Source: an uncultured Myxococcales bacterium (GTDB lineage: Bacteria > Myxococcota_A > Polyangia > Polyangiales > Polyangiaceae). From it: a stretch of 9,155 nucleotides of DNA. Below, piece by piece: positions 5,602 through 9,155 of the stretch. Position 1 is the first letter of the stretch. Each line of letters begins with the position of its first letter. The notes beneath the pieces are model-generated. The model was not told the origin of the DNA and ran no database searches. It saw nothing but the letters and a program-made list of their open reading frames with translations. A program made the position numbers and the translations under genes. Location: positions 1 through 9,155 of the forward strand of contig CALKVG010000711.1 in NCBI GenBank assembly GCA_937998045.1, read 5' to 3'.

Positions 5602-5904
5602 TCAGCCCACGCGCCGTCGACCGCTACGCTGGGCGGGGGACGACCCACCAAGGAGGGCGTCGACTTCGATGCCGAGCGTATGGCAGAGCTGGTTTGCGAC
5701 GAAAAGAGACGGACCCAGCTCGCCGCGCTCGAGGCGCGCGATGTAGTTCGGCGAGAAGCCCGCGAATTCGGCGAGTTGGGCCTGCGTCCAGCCGAGGGAC
5801 TGGCGCGCGCGGCGCACGGCCTCGCCCACGCCGGCGGCGAAAGCCTTCGGATCTTCCATGCGCGCGGAGGAAACTCGACGGCGGGGCCCCGAACCAGCAA
5901 CCAT
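5602..5904 (-). CDS. XRE-family helix-turn-helix transcriptional regulator, apparently frameshifted near its end
   Basis: The 100-residue frame holds a Cro/CI-type helix-turn-helix (about residues 24-87): a first helix GEAVRRARQ, the turn GWTQAQLAEFAGFS, recognition helix PNYIARLERGELGPS and the closing LCHTLGIEVDALL. It then runs into a basic, low-quality tail SPAQRSGRRRVG and stops. The better continuation lies in the next frame (see 5316-5522), so the frame is probably interrupted at the CCCCC run at 5635-5639, by mutation, sequencing error or programmed slippage. Two starts are possible: ATG 5904, 7 nt from a -10-like box and fitting a leaderless mRNA, or ATG 5859 (MEDPKAF), directly before the domain. 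It is a DNA-binding regulator; ligand and targets are unknown. The kinase gene is transcribed divergently from 5963. Confidence 0.8.
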   Translation of the reverse strand: MVAGSGPRRRVSSARMEDPKAFAAGVGEAVRRARQSLGWTQAQLAEFAGFSPNYIARLERGELGPSLFVANQLCHTLGIEVDALLGGSSPAQRSGRRRVG

Positions 5905-5911
5905 GGGCGCC

Positions 5912-5919
5912 AGTGTAGC
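5912..5919 (-). promoter_or_regulatory. Candidate -10 box GCTACACT with leaderless spacing to the XRE start
   Basis: On the minus strand TACACT (5917-5912) is followed by 7 nt (GGCGCCC) and ATG 5904, with no Shine-Dalgarno sequence. It forms one arm of the mirrored GCGCTAC repeat at 5915-5943. Confidence 0.45.
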
Positions 5920-5943
5920 GCGGAAGCGGCCCCTTGGCGCTAC
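5915..5943. promoter_or_regulatory. Inverted repeat GTAGCGC-N15-GCGCTAC between XRE and kinase genes
   Basis: Perfect 7-bp arms (5915-5921 and 5937-5943) are separated by 15 bp in the 58-bp interval between the divergent starts at 5904 and 5963. Each arm runs outward into a -10-like box: GCGCTACACT towards XRE and GCGCTACCAT towards the kinase. It may be an XRE operator, two overlapping divergent promoters, or both. Confidence 0.5.
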
Positions 5944-5951
5944 CATATGAT
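5939..5951 (+). promoter_or_regulatory. Candidate -10 region for the kinase operon (GCTACCAT / TATGAT)
   Basis: GCTACCAT (5939-5946) overlaps TATGAT (5946-5951), one mismatch from TATAAT and 11 nt before the ATG at 5963. The interval TCACCGGCCGC lacks a Shine-Dalgarno sequence, so the transcript would have a very short leader or none. No -35 consensus is seen. Confidence 0.45.
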
Positions 5952-5962
5952 TCACCGGCCGC

Positions 5963-7363
5963 ATGGAGATCGACGTCGGGCGTTCAGTCGCCGGGAAATA
6001 TGAGCTCGTACGCCTGCTTGGGCGCGGCTCCATGGGTGAGGTGTGGGTCGGCCATCACAAGACGCTCGGCGAGCACGTCGCCATCAAGCTCCTTACACCC
6101 CCGGCGGACGACGACGTCCTCGAGGATCCGGCCACGGCGGCCGCTCGGTTTCGCTTCGAAGCGCAGGTAGCCGCGCGGCTGTCGCGCAAGACGCGGCACA
6201 TCGTCCGTGTGACCGACCACGGGGAGGAGGACGAGCTCTCGTACCTCGTGATGGAGCTCCTCGAGGGAGAAACGCTGGAGTCGCTGCTTGTCCGCGACGG
6301 GCGCTTGCCGCTGGAGGTCGTCGCCACCATTGCCGAGCAGATCGGCCGCGCCCTGACGCAGGCGCACGCGGAGGGCGTCTTTCACCGCGACCTGAAGCCG
6401 GCGAACGTCTTTCTGGCGCGCGACGAGGAGGGCGAGCTCCTGGCGAAGCTCCTCGACTTCGGAATCGCGCGGACTGCCCACGCTCACAAGGCCGGCCCTA
6501 CGGCGTTCGCGACCGCAAAGGGCGTCGTCTTCGGCACGCCGAGCTACATGAGCCCGGAGCAAGCGCGAGGTTCGTCGAAACTCGACCATCGCTGCGATCT
6601 GTGGGCGCTCGCGACCATTCTTTACGAGGCCATGACCGGCGACCTCCCGATCGATGGCAGCGACACGGACAAGCTGCTCGCCAACCTCTGCGCTGTCCGG
6701 GTGTTGCCGCTGCGGGCGGTGGCGCGGGGTCTCCCCGAGGCACTGGACCACTTCTTCGCCCGTGCATTCGCCGAGATCATCGACGAGCGCTTTCCGACGG
6801 CGGCCGAGCTGGTACAGGCGTTCGAGTCGGCCGCGCGCGGGCCGAGCGCCGCGGTCGGCGCCGCCCCCGGCAGCGAGGAGACGCCGGTCGTCGAATCCGC
6901 GTCGGGCTCGGTGCTCGACCGTCACTTCGCGACGGGACCGCTGCGCCGCAGAAGGCGAGCGCGGGTCGTGGTCATGTCCGGGGCGGCGGTCCTGTTCGGT
7001 TTGTTTGCCCTCGGGGCCTTATGGCGCGCGTTCGCTCCCCGGGGCTCCGCAGGCCCACTCGTGCCACCGCCGGTGGCTCGTGCTGCGACGGCCGAGTCCG
7101 CGCTACCAATCGACACGCTGGTGCCTGCGCCGCCGACGCCGAGCGACGTGCACGCGCACCCGTCGCCGGCAGTTCCGGTGTCCGCCCTGCCGCACGCTCA
7201 ATCTCCACGCCCAGCTGGCCAAGCGGGCCAAGCCGGCCGGCCCGTGCGTTCCGGCGCAGCGAGCGCTGGTGCCGGCACCTCCGCAGCCGTCGCTCCCGCC
7301 GCGACGCCGCCGCCCCCGGCTCCTCCTCGCGCGAAGACCGTCGATAAAAGCGAGGTCTTCTGA
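5963..7363 (+). CDS. Transmembrane Hanks-type Ser/Thr protein kinase
   Basis: The 466-residue product has a complete kinase domain (about 13-290): glycine loop GRGSMGEV (20-27), VAIK with Lys42, helix-C Glu66, catalytic HRDLKPAN (Asp143, Asn148), DFG Asp165, activation-segment GTPSYMSPEQ (191-200) and DLWALATILYEAMTG. No key residue is missing, so it should be active. A Ser/Gly-rich linker and a basic stop-transfer-like RRRRRAR (about 328-334) precede one membrane helix (about 335-357). The remaining 110 residues are a Pro/Ala-rich, low-complexity outer tail with no recognisable sensor such as PASTA, ending KTVDKSEVF. Part of that tail (GQAGQAGRP) is encoded by the 9-bp repeat. It is first of three co-directional genes, with the TPR protein 53 bp downstream. 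It probably senses envelope state or partners; substrate unknown. Confidence 0.96.
   Translation: MEIDVGRSVAGKYELVRLLGRGSMGEVWVGHHKTLGEHVAIKLLTPPADDDVLEDPATAAARFRFEAQVAARLSRKTRHIVRVTDHGEEDELSYLVMELLEGETLESLLVRDGRLPLEVVATIAEQIGRALTQAHAEGVFHRDLKPANVFLARDEEGELLAKLLDFGIARTAHAHKAGPTAFATAKGVVFGTPSYMSPEQARGSSKLDHRCDLWALATILYEAMTGDLPIDGSDTDKLLANLCAVRVLPLRAVARGLPEALDHFFARAFAEIIDERFPTAAELVQAFESAARGPSAAVGAAPGSEETPVVESASGSVLDRHFATGPLRRRRRARVVVMSGAAVLFGLFALGALWRAFAPRGSAGPLVPPPVARAATAESALPIDTLVPAPPTPSDVHAHPSPAVPVSALPHAQSPRPAGQAGQAGRPVRSGAASAGAGTSAAVAPAATPPPPAPPRAKTVDKSEVF
7212..7238 (+). repeat. In-frame copy of the AAGCNGGCC repeat in the kinase tail
   Basis: Units AAGCGGGCC (7221-7229) and AAGCCGGCC (7230-7238), with a decayed CAGCTGGCC (7212-7220), match the consensus of the intergenic array at 4254. 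They encode GQAGQAGRP in the disordered outer tail. Confidence 0.55.
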
Positions 7364-7416
7364 TTCCGCCGGTTCCGGAGCGGTCCCATCGACACAATGC
7401 GTCGGGCTCCGATAGG

Positions 7417-8457
7417 ATGCGCCTCGCTCTATTGAAGCGCGGCTCGCTCGTCTCACTGGCAGTCTCGGGGGCTGTCGTGGCATCGATATTCGTTGCGTCC
7501 AGCGCGTTTGCCGACGCCGTTTCGGACGCCAAGGACCTGTTCACGCGAGGACGGGAGCTTCGCACGCGCGGCGACTGCGCCAGCGCGGTCGCGATGTTTC
7601 GCAAAGCTTACGAGCTCTATCCGGAAGCGCTCGGTAGCCTTCGCAACCTGGCGGAGTGCGACGAAGCGCTTGGCCGTTACGCGTCCGCGCGGCGGGCCTG
7701 GGTCGACCTCAAGCGGGCGCTCTTGACCAACGCGGATCACAAGTACGATGGGTGGGCCCAGGACGCCGATCAGGCGGCCGCGCGGCTCGCCCCGATGCTT
7801 GCCACGCTCACGATTGACGTGAATGTCGTCTCCTCGGCCGGCGCGGCCGCGCCCGCCGAAGGAGTCGACGTGACACTCGACGGCGAGAAGCTCGCCTCCG
7901 CGCAGATCGGGACGCCGCTCGAACGAGATCCAGGACGGCACGTGGTCCGTGTTTCCGGCGAGCGGGTGGCCGAGGCGCAAGAGCGCTCGGTCGACTTGGC
8001 GTCGGGGGACGCGAAGCGAGTCGCGTTGCGCGTCGTCATCGGCGATGGCAAGGAAACCGGGAGGGAACGTGCCGTGGGGACGCTCACCCCCGCGAAGGTA
8101 CCCGACTCCTCGGAAGACCGAGCACTCGCCGCTCGACGCACCTGGGGGTGGATCGCCGTTGGCATCGGTGGGGCCGCCCTAGTCGGCTCGGGGATCAGCA
8201 TCGCGGTCCGCCAGTCGGCACTCGATGACCTAAATAGCCAGTGCCCCAAGTACCAGGATTGCTCCCCTACGCTGCAGTCGACCGTCGATCGAGGTCACCT
8301 GGCCAGCGCGCTTGCGACGGCGCTCGCGGTCGTCGGTGGGGTCGGCGTGGCCGGAGGAATCGTTCTTTTCGCGACGAGCGGGCACAAGACCGCGCCGCAG
8401 TCGACGCTCGTCGTCTCACCGGCGCTGGGCGGCGTGTCGGCGACCTGGAGGTTCTGA
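7417..8457 (+). CDS. Exported TPR/PEGA-like protein with two C-terminal membrane helices
   Basis: The 346-residue product has a signal peptide ending in SSAFA-DA (about 1-33). A TPR-like helical region follows (about 36-103; FTRGRELRTRGDCASAVAMFRKAYELYPE then LGSLRNLAECDEALGRYASARRAW), then a PEGA-like beta domain (about 129-206; VDVTLDGEKLASAQIGTPLERDPGRHVVRVSG). After a linker come two hydrophobic helices (about 243-264 and 296-318) flanking a short loop with Cys276 and Cys282, and a strand-like tail ending in ATWRF. This architecture is common directly downstream of Ser/Thr kinases in myxobacteria, where the proteins are envelope components of unknown role. The start is uncertain: ATG 7417 has only AGG adjacent, whereas TTG 7432 (MKRGSLVSL) would also give a good signal peptide. 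The lipoprotein gene begins 3 bp after the stop. Confidence 0.88.
   Translation: MRLALLKRGSLVSLAVSGAVVASIFVASSAFADAVSDAKDLFTRGRELRTRGDCASAVAMFRKAYELYPEALGSLRNLAECDEALGRYASARRAWVDLKRALLTNADHKYDGWAQDADQAAARLAPMLATLTIDVNVVSSAGAAAPAEGVDVTLDGEKLASAQIGTPLERDPGRHVVRVSGERVAEAQERSVDLASGDAKRVALRVVIGDGKETGRERAVGTLTPAKVPDSSEDRALAARRTWGWIAVGIGGAALVGSGISIAVRQSALDDLNSQCPKYQDCSPTLQSTVDRGHLASALATALAVVGGVGVAGGIVLFATSGHKTAPQSTLVVSPALGGVSATWRF
8447..8451 (+). promoter_or_regulatory. Shine-Dalgarno GGAGG within the TPR gene end
   Basis: GGAGG lies in the last codons of the upstream gene, 9 nt before ATG 8461. It is one of only a few strong ribosome-binding sites in the window and fits an internal operon position. 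Confidence 0.6.
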
Positions 8458-8460
8458 GCC

Positions 8461-9066
8461 ATGCGTCGCAGAATCCCGTTCCTGCTCGCGGTGGCCGCCG
8501 TCGCCGCATGCGGCTTTCCGGACGTGAACTACTCAACGTCGCCGGTCGACGGCGCGTCGCCCCCCTTCGAGGCTTCCGGGGACGACGGTCCCCCTGTCAC
8601 GGGCAACGAGGCCGGAGACGGGGTCGCCGACGGGCCCGCGTACCGGGACGCCTCGGAAGACGTGAACGATGCCGCCGGCGGCGACGTGGGCGTCGACAGC
8701 GCGACCGATGGGGCGATGTGCGACTACGATCAGGACCAGTACCCGGCCCAGGGGGCGGCGTGCGGCGGCCTCGACTGCGACGACCACGATCCCCACGCCA
8801 ATCCCGGGGTCATGAACTTCCAGACGTATCCGCCCCACCCGCCCACGAACGGCGACTGGAATTGCGACGGCGTCGTGGAGAAGGAGTTCACGCCGAACGT
8901 CTCGTGCAACATGCTCATGCTCGGGCCGGCCTGCGCCACGCTAACGGGCTTCATCGGCGATCCTCCGTGCGGAAGCGTCGGAGCGTTCGTGCAGTGTGCG
9001 GCCGGTACGCTCGGGCTTACCTGCACGGAAGGAGCCATGTCGATGCAGGTCCAGGGCTGCAAGTGA
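8461..9066 (+). CDS. Cysteine-rich lipoprotein with a MopE-type metal-binding motif
   Basis: The 201-residue product has a lipoprotein signal peptide with lipobox VAAC (Cys17). A long acidic Gly/Ala/Asp-rich linker (about 20-85) probably holds the rest away from the membrane. One MopE-type motif follows (family known as Cu-binding_MopE, PF11617): CDYDQDQYP (87-95), CGGLDCDD (101-108), NPGV (114-117) and NWNCDG-like DWNCDG (132-137). The C-terminal part (149-200) has six further cysteines; with those in the motif the mature protein has ten apart from the lipidated one, so several disulfides are likely. MopE of methanotrophs binds copper at the cell surface, but most proteins with this Asp-rich motif are uncharacterised and may bind calcium or other cations. 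It is last of the kinase operon, 3 bp after the TPR gene. Lipidation is confident; the metal is not. Confidence 0.88.
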   Translation: MRRRIPFLLAVAAVAACGFPDVNYSTSPVDGASPPFEASGDDGPPVTGNEAGDGVADGPAYRDASEDVNDAAGGDVGVDSATDGAMCDYDQDQYPAQGAACGGLDCDDHDPHANPGVMNFQTYPPHPPTNGDWNCDGVVEKEFTPNVSCNMLMLGPACATLTGFIGDPPCGSVGAFVQCAAGTLGLTCTEGAMSMQVQGCK

Positions 9067-9084
9067 GCGCGCTGGCCGGTTGAC

Positions 9085-9092
9085 GCTACTCT
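9085..9092 (+). promoter_or_regulatory. Candidate -10 box GCTACTCT with leaderless spacing to GTG 9100
   Basis: TACTCT (9087-9092) is followed by exactly 7 nt (CTCGCTC) and GTG 9100, without a Shine-Dalgarno sequence. This is the third case of this spacing in the window. TTGACG at 9080-9085 abuts the box and is too close to serve as its -35. Confidence 0.36.
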
Positions 9093-9099
9093 CTCGCTC

Positions 9100-9155
9100 G
9101 TGGTGCGTCGTGACGCGACGGAGAGGCTGACCTCGCACGAGGGAAAGAGCTCCGC
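9100..9155 (+). CDS. Possible 5' fragment of a further gene (GTG start)
   Basis: From GTG 9100 (or GTG 9103) the frame stays open to the window edge: 18 codons reading MVRRDATERLTSHEGKSS. That is too short to identify. Support is the promoter-like box 7 nt upstream and the location 33 bp after the lipoprotein stop. It could be chance. Confidence 0.3.
   Translation, partial: MVRRDATERLTSHEGKSS

Noticed and set aside
5523..5900. N-terminal half of the 194-codon minus-strand frame from ATG 5900
   Set aside because: Its first part overlaps the XRE helix-turn-helix in the wrong frame and is Ser/Arg-rich. Only the part after about 5640 looks coding.
5984..6925. 313-codon minus-strand frame
   Set aside because: It is antisense to the kinase domain, whose catalytic motifs are complete.
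6043..7347. 434-codon plus-strand frame offset from the kinase
   Set aside because: It is an Arg-rich shadow of the kinase gene without a fold or motif.
9080..9085. TTGACG as a -35 element
   Set aside because: No -10-like hexamer lies 16-18 nt downstream; the TACTCT box starts 1 nt after it.

Overview
The window is GC-rich with strong G/C third positions. Its gene content (a Hanks-type Ser/Thr kinase followed by a TPR-type exported protein and a MopE-motif lipoprotein, plus several lineage-type hypotheticals) suggests a myxobacterium-like member of the Myxococcota. That assignment is inferred from style and content; no rRNA or other marker gene is present. I saw no tRNA, CRISPR array, insertion sequence or phage gene. 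It reads as chromosomal rather than mobile DNA. No gene-free stretch exceeds about 180 bp.

Layout. Minus strand, left: a peptidase S51-like protein cut by the window edge (680 to <1), preceded by a 159-residue STAS/SpoIIAA-like protein of unknown function (1210 to 731). A 160-bp divergent promoter region separates these from a plus-strand block. That block holds two tandem paralogues, each an N-terminal zinc ribbon plus an AIM24 domain (1371-2177, 2182-3069), then a Tat/lipoprotein-type BCP peroxiredoxin (3098-3673), an unrecognised 176-residue protein (3729-4259), a 9-bp tandem repeat, and purU, formyltetrahydrofolate deformylase (4439-5305). purU runs convergently, 10 bp apart, into a minus-strand XRE-family regulator. 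The XRE reading frame appears broken by a +1 shift at a run of five Cs, with its natural continuation in the next frame (5904 to 5316). Divergent from it is a plus-strand cluster of a transmembrane Ser/Thr kinase (5963-7363), a TPR/PEGA-like exported membrane protein (7417-8457) and a MopE-motif lipoprotein (8461-9066). A short 5' fragment of another possible gene starts at 9100.

How they may work together. The XRE regulator and the kinase cluster share a compact divergent promoter whose two -10-like boxes form a mirrored GCGCTAC inverted repeat, so XRE is a candidate regulator of the kinase cluster and of itself (inference). The kinase, TPR/PEGA-like protein and cysteine-rich lipoprotein would form a cytoplasm-to-envelope signalling set of a kind common in myxobacteria. 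The AIM24 pair is probably co-translated. PurU is ordinary one-carbon metabolism.

The most useful cross-cutting observation is a recurring, correctly oriented GCTAnnnT box upstream of six genes. In three of them it lies exactly 7 nt from the start codon with no Shine-Dalgarno sequence, which suggests leaderless mRNAs.
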